From NCBI GenBank assembly GCA_030035585.1, contig CM057477.1:56773447-56837446 (forward strand): a stretch of 64,000 nucleotides of DNA. The letters run 5' to 3'. Shown here in pieces: positions 11,185 through 22,394 of this stretch. The DNA is from Dugong dugon (taxonomy: Eukaryota > Chordata > Mammalia > Sirenia > Dugongidae). Position 1 is the first letter of the stretch, and every line of letters begins with the position of its first letter. Below the pieces are notes generated by a model that saw only the letters and a program-made list of their open reading frames with translations, ran no database searches and was not told where the DNA came from. The position numbers and the translations under genes were made by a program.

Positions 11185-11482
11185 AGGCACTTACATATGC
11201 TATCTCTTGTGACCTTCCCAGTAATGTGATCAGTGTTATTTTCTCCAATATCACATGAGGAAACTAAAGTTCAAAAGGCTTTGGAAACCTGTCCCAAATA
11301 ATATACATCAATAGTTCTCAAACTTCAGAGTATAGTAGAAGAGTGGTAGTTATAAAAATCCAGGTGCCATAGTCCCATCCTCATAAGATTCCAGTTCAGT
11401 GGGTCTAATCTGCAGTTCTAATAAGCTCCCCACTGCTTACCCTGACATGGACAGCAAGTAGCAAAGCCAGAATTCTAAATAC
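11185..11482 (-). mobile_element. MIR remnant with a nested hAT-like piece
   Basis: 'atatgctatctcttgtgacc..caatatcacatgaggaaactaaagttcaaaaggc' at about 11195-11290 and 'agcaagtagcaaagccagaattcta' at 11453-11480 are two halves of an antisense MIR. Between them, about 11312-11440, 'agttctcaaacttcagagta' and 'cagttcagtgggtctaatctgcagttctaataagctccc' resemble a MER5/MER20-type nonautonomous hAT element. This suggests an old insertion into the MIR. Confidence 0.55.
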
Positions 11483-12320
11483 ATTTTCTTGTGTCCAAGT
11501 AGAACTCTCTTAAGTCCCAACTAACATCAGCATTCCAACAGGTAAGAAAATTTGTGCAATCTGTAATAACCACTGTCCCTTCTCTTCTGCTCACTCAGAT
11601 ATTCACATTAGACATGACATTAATCAACTTTGAACATTGGACCCTTCTTCTCTTCAACTGAAATATTAAGTTTTTCTCTCAGGTCCAGTACTTGTACTTT
11701 AGGGTTCAATTCTACAGAAAAACTATGTAGAAGAATTAATTTTTTACTACCTGCTATACATTTAAATTAAGGCAGTTCCAAAATTTTGTTTGGTAGAAAC
11801 ATTGGAGATAAACAGAAAATATGGTTAATGTTTTGTCCAGGGAAACAAGTACTGCCATTGATGTGATTGCTTGCTCCCAGGAGGCTTATAGAAGCTGATG
11901 CTTTGAGGTTTTATAGTGTTACCTATTCCCCCATTGCACATATTGAATTAATTAGCACATAGATTTAGAAGCCTGGTTAATCATCAAAAGTAATGCATGG
12001 ATGCACTGTAGTCAAGTAAATCTTGTTATCAGAAGTTTTGCTTTTCTCGGTAATTATTTATTAAATTTTAATAATACTTTCCCTTTTTCAAATGTGAGAG
12101 TGGCCATGAAAATGTTTTTCAAAACATTAAAGCACTTTATAACATACAAAATCCCAAAATTGTTCAGGCTGAATTTGAAAATTTAAGCATATTTGGCAAA
12201 GATAAGTAAATTTTAAAAAATAAGAATAAATTCATCACAATGTTTCTATAATTTTGGACCATTCTACATGAGAAACATTTTAAATTATCTTTAATGAAAA
12301 GCAGTAGTTTGCTTTAGTCT
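11483..12320. other. Unassigned stretch
   Basis: No gene or named repeat recognised. Confidence 0.3.
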
Positions 12321-12478
12321 TGAAACCCTAATGAGATGTATTGACACAATATTTTCAGCAATGGGCTTAGACATACCAACGATTGTGAGGATGACGCAGA
12401 ACTAGGCAACATTTCATTCTGTTATATGTAAGTTCACTATCAGTTGGACCTGTCTTGGTGGCAACCAGCAATGATAAA
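12321..12478 (+). mobile_element. RTE LINE 3' tail fragment (first of two)
   Basis: 'cctaatgagatgtattgacacaat', 'caatgggcttagacatacc..gattgtgaggatgacgcag' and 'ggcaacatttcattctgtta' match the last 150 bases of the RTE element. The terminal (ACA)n tail is replaced by 'gtggcaaccagcaatg'. It is 5'-truncated, as usual for RTE insertions. Confidence 0.75.
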
Positions 12479-12559
12479 AGTTTATAAATCAAAGACTTTG
12501 TGATTGCTGGAGCTCAACCTTGTACTTATTTCCTAACTGAACAAACGATTATTGAGTAC

Positions 12560-12715
12560 TACTATTTTCACAGTAGTCACAGCAATGGGCTTGGACATAT
12601 GGACACACCAATGGTCATGAAGATAGCTCAGAAGTGGGCAACTTTTCCTTCTGTTGTATATAAGGTTGTCACGAGTTGCTACCAACTCAACAGCAACAAA
12701 CAACAACAATTTGCA
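12560..12715 (+). mobile_element. RTE LINE 3' tail fragment (second of two)
   Basis: It covers the same 3' segment as the fragment 80 bases upstream: 'acagcaatgggcttggacatat', 'ggtcatgaagatagctcag', 'gtgggcaacttttccttctgttgtatat', ending 'ctcaacagcaacaaacaacaacaa'. Both copies carry the related text 'caatgggctt(a/g)gacata', so a segmental duplication or two insertions are both possible. Confidence 0.75.
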
Positions 12716-13115
12716 AGTTTCCAACTAGGTATTTGGTCTTTAAAAGAGGAACAAGAAGTTAGTCCTGTCCTCAGAAAGTTTACAATTCATTGCTTTAAGT
12801 CAGTTTCATGGAAAAGCAATAATCAACAATTCACTGGAAAAATAATTTTTTTTAAGTGTCTTACAAATACTTTAACATGGATCTAAGATCATGTATATAG
12901 CCATTTTACAATAAGAGTCTGGATGTGAGGCAGTTCAAAATATTGGGTCAAGGAAGATCAGAGGTAGTAAAGGAACAGGGGTACACCAAAGGTCAGGCAT
13001 GGAGAGCAGGGCCCAGGTATGACGGAGTGGAGAAGAGATGGAGACAGAAGAGAGACAGGGACAAAGCAAAAGAAAGAGTACGGTATTAGAACAAAAGTAC
13101 AAATATCAGAAAATA
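12716..13115. other. Unassigned stretch
   Basis: Purine-rich (AGAG-type) at 13020-13080. No gene or named repeat recognised. Confidence 0.3.
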
Positions 13116-14495
13116 ATGTGCATAAGGAAAACAGATTTGGCATATCTATGATCAACTGATTTTTGACAAGGGTGCTAAGTCCACTCAATGAGGGAAAGAA
13201 GAGTCTCTTCAATTTGTGCTGGGAAGTTGGATCTCCACATGCAGAAAAATGAAGTAGGATTCATGTCTCACACGATACACAAAAACAAATTCAAAATGGT
13301 TTAAGGACCTAAATCTGAACACTAAAACCATAAAATTCTTAGAAGAAAATGCAGGGGGAATGCAGTCAGTGCTAAATTTTAACAATGGATTTTCTGATAT
13401 AATAACAAAAGCATGAACAAGAAAAGACAAAATAAATAAACTGGACTTCATTAAAATCAAATGCTTTTGTCCATCAAAAGACTTTACCAAAAAAGTAAAA
13501 AAACAAGCCACCAATTGAGAGAATATCTTCAGAAACCATATATCTGAAAAGAATCTAATAACAAAAATATATATAAATCTTTGACAACTTAACAAAAAAG
13601 ACAATTATCCAATAAAAAAATGGATAAAGGACTTGAATAACATTTCACCCAAGAGAATATTTAAATGGCCACCAAACACTTGAAAAGATGCTCAACATCA
13701 TTAGCCATCAAAGAGATGCAAATCAAAGCCACAATGAGATACCCTCTCACTCTCACTAGGATGGCAAAACAAAAACTAAAACAAAGGAAAATAGCAAATG
13801 CTGGCTAGGATGTGGGGAAGTTGGAAACTATTAGCAGTACATATACTTATTACTTGGGGGAATGCAAAATGGTACAGTCATTGGGGAAAACAGTATAGTG
13901 GTCCCTCAAAAAACTAAAAACAGAACTACCACATGACCCAGCAATTCTGTTGCTGGGAATATACCCAAGGGACTTGAAAGCAGTGACCCAAACAGACATA
14001 TGTACACCAATGTTCATTGCAGCACAATTCACAAGAGCCAAAAGGAGGAAACAGCCTATAGGCCCATCAACAGATGGCTGGATAAACAAAATGTGGTAAG
14101 TACATATAATGGAATACTACTCAGCCAGAAAGAGAAATGAAGTCCTGATATATGCTACAACATGGATGTAGCCTGAAGACATTACACTGAGTGAAATAAG
14201 TTAATTACAAAAGGAAAAATATTGTATGACCTCACTTACATAAACAGACAAGAACAGACAAATGTATACAGACCAGTTTAGTGGTTACCAGGGGCAGAAG
14301 AGAGGGAGAAGGCAGGCGGGTGGTTACTGCTTATGGAGTACTGAGTTTTTGTTAATGGTGATGGAAAATTCACATTGATTGAGGGTGAGGGTTGCACAAT
14401 CAATTAACATAATCAATGTCAATAAGTTGTATACCAGTAAAAAATTGAATTGACAAATGTTGTGTGATATATTTACAACAACAACAAAAGAGCAG
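13116..14495 (+). mobile_element. L1 LINE, ORF2 C-terminus and 3' UTR
   Basis: A classical L1 ORF2 3' end in sense orientation: 'tgatcaactgatttttgacaag', 'gaaaatggcc'-type text, 'ccctctcactctcactaggatggc', 'acatgacccagcaattctgttgctgggaatatac', 'ggctggataaacaaaatgtgg' and 'ggaatactactcagcc'. The 3' UTR follows, with 'gtggttaccaggggcagaag'. It ends near 'acaacaacaacaaaag'. ORF2 is broken into short frames by stops, so it is dead. It is an old eutherian L1 fragment. Confidence 0.9.
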
Positions 14496-14519
14496 CTTCT
14501 GAGGCTTCTTATATATAAC

Positions 14520-15295
14520 CAATCACTTCTTGGAATTTGGTTTCTTGGTTTGGAGGTTTAGGGTGACGGTTTCATTGGACATCCCAGTTAATTGGCCTAA
14601 TATCGTGTTTAGTGCTTCCTTTCTATGATGTATAGTGCCTGGGGTGTTAAAAGCTAGCAAGCGGCCACCCAAGGTGCAACAATTAGTCTCTATTTGCCAG
14701 GAGCAACAGAGGAAAAAGGAAAGTGAGGAATAGGAGGATATGGAATGCATGGCTAATTGCCTCCATGAGCAACTACTTCCTTTGCCATGAGACCAGAAGA
14801 ATTGGATGGTGGCTGGCTGCCATTGCTGAACATTTTGATCAAAGATTCTATAGAAGAATGCTGATCCAATTTCAAATTCTCATGGAATCTGGAGTTTCTG
14901 GAGCCATTGAGGCTGGATGAACCCCTGAACTATTGCCTAAAGATAGCTTTAAATCTTAAACTAAAAATATTCCCCGAAGTCATCATTAAACCAAACAATA
15001 GTTTAACTTAATTAGTAAACAATGTCTACCTAGAGCATTGTGTTCTTTTAAAGAACTAGCTAAATGGGATCAAATTGGTAACAGCAACATGAAAGGTTAG
15101 ATAGGAAGCTTCAGGGGCAGTGAGTTTATATTAATGGGGGAGGAACTATTCAGAAAAGAAAGGTGAAAACGGTTGTACAACTTAAAGAATGTATTAAATG
15201 CCACTGAATTGTACATGTAGAAATTGTAGAATTGGTGTATGCTCTGTATGTTTGTTTTCAGCAACAAAAATATTTTTAGAAAAGAAAAAGAGGTC
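14520..15295 (+). mobile_element. L1 3' UTR-type segment (afrotherian subfamily?)
   Basis: 'ctggggtgttaaaagctagcaagcggccacccaaggtgcaacaattagtctc' and 'gagaccagaagaattggatggtggctggctgcc' resemble the long 3' UTR of elephant L1s. The end reads 'gaggaactattcagaaaag..ccactgaattgtacatgtag'. It follows the L1 at 13116-14495 directly and may belong to a second element. The assignment is from memory. Confidence 0.5.
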
Positions 15296-15368
15296 TGTTT
15301 TAATATAAAATGCTGAACTCTCTAAAAGAAAATTAACTCATGAGTATTTGATGTTTAATAAAGCTGTA

Positions 15369-15659
15369 CAGGCAGTCCCCAGGTTACAAACAAGATGTGT
15401 TCCTGCGTGTGTCTTTAAGAATTTGTAATAAGTCGGAACAGATTCTTATTTAGCCTTACTATAGTGCAAAAAAAGGCTCGAAGCCTTTTCAATTATTTAA
15501 AAGCTGCACGTGCAGCAAGGAAGTGAAGGTAATTGTGATAAAGAATTTGTTGTGAGTAGGGGTTGGTTCAATTGTTTCACAGTGAGGGCAAATTTACATA
15601 ACATTAAAGGGCAAGTACAAGTTGTCAGTACATCTGGCTTTCATAACCCAGACTGCCTG
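15369..15659. mobile_element. Small Tigger/mariner-type DNA transposon (MITE)
   Basis: A 291-bp element with terminal inverted repeats: CAGGCAGTCCCCAGGTTA at the left, and the complement of CAGGCAGTCTGGGTTATG at the right. The left flank is TA and the right flank TG, which fits a TA duplication with one transition. It contains no transposase frame, so it is nonautonomous. The superfamily follows from the repeat sequence and TA target. Confidence 0.78.
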
Positions 15660-15672
15660 TGCTGACAAATCC

Positions 15673-15872
15673 TGGAGCCCTGGTGGTACAGTGGTTATGT
15701 GCTCGACTTCTAACTAAAAGTTTGGTGGTTCAAAACTACCAGCTGTTCCACAGGAGAAAAAAGTGGCAGTCTGCTTCTATAAAGATTATAGCCTATGGGG
15801 CAGTTCTACTCTGTCCTATAGGGTCACTATGACTTGTAATTGACTCGACGACATTGAGTTTTTCTTTGGTTT
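15673..15872 (+). mobile_element. AfroSINE
   Basis: The head 'ggagccctggtggtacagtgg', the B-box region 'ggtggttcaaaactacc', 'ggcagtctgcttctataaag' and 'ctctgtcctatagggtcac' define the copy. Nine-base duplications gacaaatcc at 15664-15672 and 15873-15881 bracket it exactly. Confidence 0.92.
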
Positions 15873-15881
15873 GACAAATCC

Positions 15882-17280
15882 CTACAGAAAATAAAACTTT
15901 GAAAAAACAACCTAATTATTTGAGGAGTTGATCATTTGGTGAAACAATCACCTGCCGTTGACTGTTGTGAATTGGTGTGCTTCCACAATTTAGTGTGGCA
16001 AATGGAAAGTACAGTCGCCAGGGCTCTGGTTGTATCTTTTCAGGAGTCATCCGATTTGCACATCGCTGCTTCCTTGAGATTTAGTGTTCTTCTTCATAAG
16101 ACGATTCCAGGAAAGAACAAGTTGAAAGTAGAGTGAAGTGGGGAGAGATTTCTGTTCCAAGGTTCTATGACATGATAACAAATAAATACATATGTTTCAG
16201 GATAAAATAGGATAAAGAAAGTAGACAATATTGAAATAAAGGCATTGTGCATGAGCCATGGAACACGGAAGCAGAGGAAAAGCTTATCCATGATACCTCA
16301 TACAAGAAGCAAGATTTAAACTGGCCTTTTAATAGGACTGTTAATAGTTTTAGAGGAAAACACAAAGGGAAAAGCATCAGGAGAGATAACGAAAAAATGT
16401 TTGGGCAGTGGCTGAAGAAGAGGGAACTTCTACAGACGTGAAAGAGAAAAGCTAGTCAAGAGTGGGCATGATATGCATATTTTACAGTTGAGAGTCACTG
16501 AAGTTTTGTTTTTAACACGATCATATCTGTGATTTGCAAAGGAATCTCAGTTGGGTGGTTCTTGTGTCACCTCTTTCAGTGCAGACCTGTGGCCCTCATG
16601 TCAATCAATCATGGTTCTCTCCCACCCACCCTCTCAAAATCCATTTCAACACAGTGTTCCAGGCAGTCATTACCCATACAAGAACATGCGTAGGAAAGTA
16701 GAACCCTATTTTCTATTCATACATTGGAGAAATTAAGCTAGTCGTTGAGGTAGAATGGAAGGAGAGATCTGTCACAAGTCTGGGATCCTGAGAAATAGAC
16801 AGGAGTAAAAGATAAGGCCCAACTGCACAGGTGTTCACCTGCTACATGAAGTAGGTAAAGGAATGAGAAACTACCAAGGGGGCTCTGAGGCATTTGCCTG
16901 GAAACTTGGAAAATTAATGGTGCCCATAAAAAAAAAAAAAAAAATGGAGAAAGATAGTGTAGAAGCAGATGTCAGGATAATGTGATTACGGCTTGTTGAG
17001 TGGCAGGACATAATCATGGGGGCTGGGTCTTGTGGTACAAGAAGGATCTGAATGGGCAGAAGAAGGATTGAAGATGTTTTAATTAGGAGTAAAAATATAA
17101 TCCAAGGTGGAAATTAACAATTGTGTGGAATAATGGAGACAGTAGACTCTGGGAACAATCTTCCTAATGAGTAGAAGAAGAAAGTGAGGTGGGCCTCATT
17201 ACGGAAAGATCTGCCGTCTTTTTCCTAATTTCTCAGAGTTTAACTGCCTTCACTGCTTATCATCAAATTGAGGGCTAGAC
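15882..17280. other. Unassigned stretch
   Basis: About 1.4 kb without a recognised repeat except a poly(A) run at 16928-16943. Several 60-70 codon frames occur on both strands. None shows a known domain, and they overlap each other, so I take them as chance. Confidence 0.35.
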
Positions 17281-17288
17281 AAGCAGGA

Positions 17289-17604
17289 GACGGGGGCATT
17301 GGTGGTTCAGTGGTAGCATTCTCGCTTTCCACGCGGGAGACCCAAATTCCATTCCCAGCCAATGCACCTCACGCACAGCTACCATCTGTCAGTAGAGGCT
17401 TGCAAGTTGCTATGATGTTGAACAGATTTCAGCAGAGCTTCCAGACTAGAATGGATTAGGAAGAAAAGACTATGAATCTACTTCCAAAAATCAACCAATG
17501 AAATCCCAAGGATCAGAGAAGTCCAGTCCTCAATAGATCATGGGGATGGCACAGGACCCAACAGCATTTTGGACTGACTTCATGGCAGCTAACAACAACA
17601 AGAG
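17289..17604 (+). mobile_element. SINE with tRNA-Gly head (best-preserved head)
   Basis: The head at 17296-17366 reads 'gcattggtggttcagtggta' through 'ccattcccagccaatgca' with 'cacgcgggaga' in the anticodon arm, which is nearly a complete tRNA-Gly(GCC). The body 'gatgttgaacagatttcagcagagcttccagactaga' and tail 'catggcagctaacaacaaca' follow. Eight-base flanks aagcagga at 17281-17288 and 17605-17612 look like the target duplication. The attached body and mutated B box argue against a working tRNA gene. Confidence 0.9.
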
Positions 17605-18293
17605 AAGCAGGAACCCTTATTTAAGTAGCATGAAAGATCAGGGAGACACAAAAGATCCTGTGTATGTCAGAAGGACAAGAAAAATGCACACACAGTGAAG
17701 GCCCATGCCTAATTCCAGCCTGCCTAATTCCCTAGCCTTGGTTGAGGGGTTAGTTTGCGGCATTTGTACTTGATATGTATAATGCTTACTCGGTTATGCT
17801 TCAGTAAAATATTCGACACTGCGCAAACAAGACAGGTACTGTATAGGGTACAAGTGCATTTTCTGAGTGGTGGTGCTTTGGTCTTGGTTTTGTGTTTCAT
17901 CCTCATTATCTGTAATGGACCTGTGACACTTTCCAGCTACTCTGCTTCAGAGCCTGCTGTCACTGCCAATGGAAACAAAGTCATTATACTCAGTGAGTCA
18001 GGTCTTTTAGTCTTCAATTTACAGAAAGAAAAAGAAAGCTTCACCATGTCTGTGTGAGAGCTGTCAGATCATGGTCACACATCGAAGGTATAGAAGCAGC
18101 CTCCACCCTGATCAGAATCAAACCCTCAGCCCTCACGGAAGATATCTCTGTCTGATCCATTTTGCTGCATTAAAACCCAGATATGATATATCTGGTGCTA
18201 AACTTTCTAATTAATTTTATTCTTTGTACTTGAGGTTTTTTTTTTTAATAGATGATTAAATAAAAGTATAGAAATAAATAGAAGCAATGATTG
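17605..18293. other. Unassigned stretch
   Basis: Contains a 100-codon frame at 17755-18057 with a hydrophobic run (ALVLVLCFILIICNGPVTL). No family is recognised, there is no matching exon context, and I do not call it a gene. Confidence 0.35.
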
Positions 18294-18300
18294 CTATGAG

Positions 18301-18644
18301 GCCATTGGTGTTCCAGTGGTAGAATTCTTGCCTTCCATGCAGGAAACCCAGGTTTGATTCCCAGACAATGAGCCCCAAGCACAGCCACCGCCTGTCTGTC
18401 AGTGGAGGCTTAGGTGTTGCTATGATGCTGAACAGGTTTCAGCAGCATTTTCAGACGAAGACAGACTAGGAAGAAAGGCCTGTTGATCCACTTCCAAAAT
18501 TCACCTGAGGAAAACCCTATAAATGACAATGGTCCAATCTGCAACCAGTCATGGAGATGGCATGGGATGGGGCAGTGCTTTGTACCGTGGGCATGGGGCC
18601 ACCAAGTGACAGGGACTGACTCGGTGGCAGCTAACAACAACAAA
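18301..18644 (+). mobile_element. SINE with tRNA-Gly head
   Basis: A nearly full-length copy. The head 'ccattggtgttccagtggtag' to 'ggtttgattcccagacaatg' is followed by 'cacagccaccgcctgtctgtcagtggaggctt', 'gatgctgaacaggtttcagcag', 'agacagactaggaagaaaggcctg' and the tail 'gactgactcggtggcagctaacaacaacaa'. The octamer aatgattg occurs at 18286-18293 and 18645-18652 and may be the target duplication. Confidence 0.92.
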
Positions 18645-18652
18645 AATGATTG

Positions 18653-20348
18653 ATGTGCAACCAGTTAAGATGGGCATATGGTGAGTCTCCAACGTCAATG
18701 TACTAAACTTATTTTTATCTTATGCCTTTTGTTCAGGAAATATAGTGAGAGAAAAAAACACTCATGCCATAGATTGCTATGGAGACATCTGCTATTTCAA
18801 ACATCGGTGATCTGGCTTCAAAAGGCTCATAACAAGTGACATAAAGCTGATCACCCCAAGGGAGATAAAGCCTAACTTGCCTCCTTGGGGCAAAAAGTGA
18901 ATAAACAGGTTTGAATGCTATTTGCTAAAGTAAGGTCACCACAGCTGAATAGCAATTTAGGATGCATAACAGTCAAATGGAGACATTTAGTTCTTGATTG
19001 TAAATTAAGGTATTAAATTTGTAAGATACTGTTTTGAATTCACAGTTTTAATATAATTGTGTTTACTCAGTTGAAGTTGTTGGACATTGTAATTTCTGAG
19101 TTTTAATCTGTTTTAAAAAAGGCAGAGCAAGCATTGATTGTCCTCATTAAAATTTGAACAGTAGCTATAAAAGCAGCATGATGAAGTTGAGTATCAGCTT
19201 AAAAAGAAAAAGAAGGGGAATGATGGAAGCAGATGATGGAACAGAAAAGAGCTTGCCTTCTCACACCTGTTCTATGTCATCCTAGTGGCTTATTTGTTGT
19301 GGGGTAAAGGGACTTAGAAAAATGAGCATGTAACTCAGAGAGGCATTGCAAAGTCGCTGACAGCTAGAAGGGTTTATCTGAAATATTCCAAAGACAGCGT
19401 TAAGGAGAGCGGAGGCTCCTAGGTGTATGTAAGTAGGAGACGTTTCAGGGTAAGCTCATAGGAAAAGTTTATAAAACTAGAAAAGTAAAGAAAAAAAAAA
19501 AAAGAAGGATAAACAAGTGCCAGCAGCAGGAAAGAACCTGAGGACCGTGCAACAAATTTTAGTTTGAATGCTTTTATTCTTTATCTTTCTCTGGAAACAT
19601 AATTTTAAAAAAATTTAATATGGCCTGGTGATTTGGTATTCTTCACTTTGAAAAAAATCTAATCGCTGAATTAGTAAGTGAAACAATAACGATTGCGGCC
19701 TTTTGTGTTACGATGCAATTTGACATACGATTAGTCAATGGTCCAGGAAGAATAGGATATTACAGCTTATAATCACATTAGGGTCTCATGGCCAGTTAAT
19801 GGCCTTTGGAAAGAAATACTGCTCGAGTTTCAAATTCCAGCCAAGCTCTGCATGCTGTCAGGGCAGAAGGACTAAGACCAGATGAGGCCCTTTCACAAGC
19901 ACAGGGTGTGCTGTGTGGATCTGGCTGTGGAAGCAGTTAGCCAGTCTTATCTGCTCAGAAACACGAAGTCAGTGTTCAGCCAATAATGAATGTCAAAATA
20001 ATATTTAGCTTCCCTTTGGGTGATCAAAAGGGCTCTGGCCAGAAAATAGGCATAATAATCTTTCCGGTGTGTTTCTCATTAATTGTCCTTCAAACTGAGA
20101 GAGGTATTTTCAGAAGATTGTGTGCTTGTGCTGAAGGATCAGGGAACAACGAACAGTGTGAAAAGTACTGAATTGGACAAAATCATCATTATGAGTGATA
20201 TACTGCAGAATGAAAAGGAAAGTCAAATCTTGGCTCTAGGGCCTGCCAAGGAATCTGTGAAAATGTTCACTGTATCTATTACTGTGTTATAGTTGATAAT
20301 GCTATGGTATTTCTGAGTGCCTGTGTGCAAAATGAAGATTTACATGTG
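18653..20348. other. Repeat-free stretch with non-coding-conservation character
   Basis: No repeat is recognised over 1.7 kb. The part 19560-20330 has scattered CpGs in AT-rich sequence and motifs such as 'gaaacaataacgattgcggcc' and 'ccagttaatggcctttgg'. Such texture is typical of conserved non-coding elements, but conservation cannot be seen from one sequence. Confidence 0.35.
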
Positions 20349-20422
20349 AATATATATACATATATATTTTTATACATATACATACACACACACATACATA
20401 CATACATGTATGCATATATATA
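20349..20422. repeat. TA/CA/ACAT compound microsatellite
   Basis: Runs of TATA, ACAC and ACAT units directly beside the tail of the following minus-strand AfroSINE, a common place for satellites to grow. Confidence 0.9.
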
Positions 20423-20634
20423 AAACCAAAAAAAACCCATTACAGTTGCCATTAAGTCAACCCCAACTCATGGTGACCCCATGTGCGCCAGAGTACAACT
20501 GTGCTGCACAGGGTTTCCAATGGCTGCTTTTTCAGAAGTAAATCCCCAAGCCTTTCTTCCAAGGTGCCTCTAGGTGGATTTGAACCATCACCTTTTCAGT
20601 TAGTAGCCAGGCGCCTGTCTATGCCACTCAGGGA
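20423..20634 (-). mobile_element. AfroSINE, long form
   Basis: Antisense copy. 'cccattacagttgccattaagtcaaccccaactcatggtgacc' is the complement of the tail, and 'aagtaaatccccaagcctttcttcc' is the long-form module. The head complement 'atgccactcagggac' lies at the right end. TATATATA lies on both sides. Confidence 0.9.
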
Positions 20635-21471
20635 CATATATATAAGACCAAGAAGAAAAAAGCCTGAAATGTCAGAATGAGAGAAGTGGGGATTGGAGAC
20701 GGGACAATCCTTGTGTGGACATATGGGAAGAGCACTAAACCGACTCCATTCTCAAATGGAGAAGGTGACAAATACCGCCCCCATCCCAGTTTGCCTGCAT
20801 AACCACTTTCTTCTAGACAAAAGGAAAATGCAAGTAAGAGATGATGGGAACAAACTATCTTGTCAAGGAAAGTAGATGATGTAGGGATGACAGGTTACTT
20901 TGTGGCCTAGAAAATGAGAGGGGGTAATGAGTGGCAGGCAAGCTTACAGTGAAATGAAGCATAGTGGAAGCCTCTGAGGAGAGCAATGAAACTCTGGGCC
21001 AGTCAGAGAGCAAGAAAGACTATTCTCTGGAAGTTGGGGGATAGAATGGACACACTAAGATAATGACTTAGCAAAATCTTTAAAAAGTGTTATTTCCAAA
21101 CTCTCTCTTCAGGAGTAATTTAAAACAATCTGTTAGTGGCAATTAAAAAAAAAAAAATGGCTTTCTGGAGGAAAGTACATTTCAAAGAACTCTCTGATTT
21201 CTTTGTTCCAAGAAAGTGTTTGCAGAGTGTTTTTTATGGATCCAAACACTCCTCCTATTCCTGGGTTTATAACTGGACTCTTGTCGTTCTATACTGATTT
21301 TAATGGTTTTCAGTTTTATTGTAACGATTTTTATATTGTAAATGAACTCAGATCCTTTTTGAAAATTGGCAGGGTATAAATTAATAATAAGTGTTTGAAA
21401 CACTGTCCAGTCTTGGTATTTTTAGGTTTTTCCAAGTAGGGAAAATCGAGATTAAAAGGAAAAAAAAAAAA

Positions 21472-21473
<2 letters not shown>
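20635..21473. other. Unassigned stretch
   Basis: No gene or named repeat recognised. A poly(A) run at 21146-21158. Confidence 0.3.

Positions 21474-21510
<37 letters not shown>
21474..21510. repeat. (TA)n microsatellite
   Basis: About 18 TA units following an A-run. Confidence 0.95.
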
Positions 21511-21511
<1 letters not shown>

Positions 21512-22394
21512 TATGACAGAAAGAGGGTGGATGTGTGACTCATAAAAAAAAAAGAAAGGAAGAGGATTAGTTTCATGAGTCAGTTATTTGTTTAAAGTTA
21601 ACAACTGCCTTCACATGAAGCTTACTTTGAGGGACTACTTAAAATGTACCCAGTAGAAATTAAAATTAGAAGAGCCTTTAAAGTGATTCAGATTCTCAGA
21701 AGGAATCTGAAAAACAAAACCACAAAATTCTCAGAATGTGAGGGAAAAACAGAGATATTAAGACAAAAGCTGTCTTCACGTCATTGAAATAAAGCTTAAA
21801 TGTGCTAAAAATTTCTCTGATTTCATAAATTTCTTTAGAGGTTTGTGGGATGAAACAGCTTCTTTACTGCAGAAATTACATAGAGGAAACTGTGCTTTGC
21901 TTTACCAAAGCAGACACATCAATGAGGAAACAAAAATGTGCGAAAAAAAGAAAAAAACAATAGGAGATAGAACAAACCTGCCAAGTCATAGTGAGCTCAC
22001 TGTTTGCCCAGCACTGGCTACTCATCTAATTCTCTGCAGCTGCCTTGTGACACAGGCTTGGAGAAGTTACATTGTTTGTCCCAGGGCGTGCGCCTCATTA
22101 GTTGCAGAGCTAGGATACAAACTCTGGCTATTCTAGAGCCCACATTTACCATAAAATCCTACAGAAATGAGCAGAAATAGAAAAATGACAAAATGGGGGG
22201 ACAGAACAGTCTTCCTTTGCTAACAAAGTCCATGAGCAGGAAAGCTTATAAAAGAAACAAAATTGGGGAGCTTATGTGTGAAAGACACAGTTGTATTTTT
22301 TGAAGTAACTCTTTAGTGAACATTCACTGTATGTTCAACACACAACGCCAGGTGAAGGTTAATACACAAGACATGCATCTTTTGATTTGCTTTA
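21511..22394. other. Unassigned stretch
   Basis: The part at 22000-22130 ('gctcactgtttgcccagcactggctactcatctaattctctgcagctg..') weakly recalls an antisense MIR, too weakly for a firm call. Nothing else is recognised. Confidence 0.3.

Noticed and set aside
13209-13604. A 131-codon minus-strand hydrophobic protein.
   Set aside because: It is the antisense of L1 ORF2 sequence; A-rich L1 read backwards gives Phe/Leu/Ser-rich frames.
17296-17366. A functional tRNA-Gly(GCC) gene.
   Set aside because: The head is close to a tRNA, but it carries changes in the T-arm ('aaattccattcc') and is fused to a SINE body with target duplications; it is the SINE's promoter region.
17755-18057. A 100-codon frame with a membrane-like segment.
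   Set aside because: There is no family match, no exon signals and no supporting context; length alone is not convincing in 64 kb.
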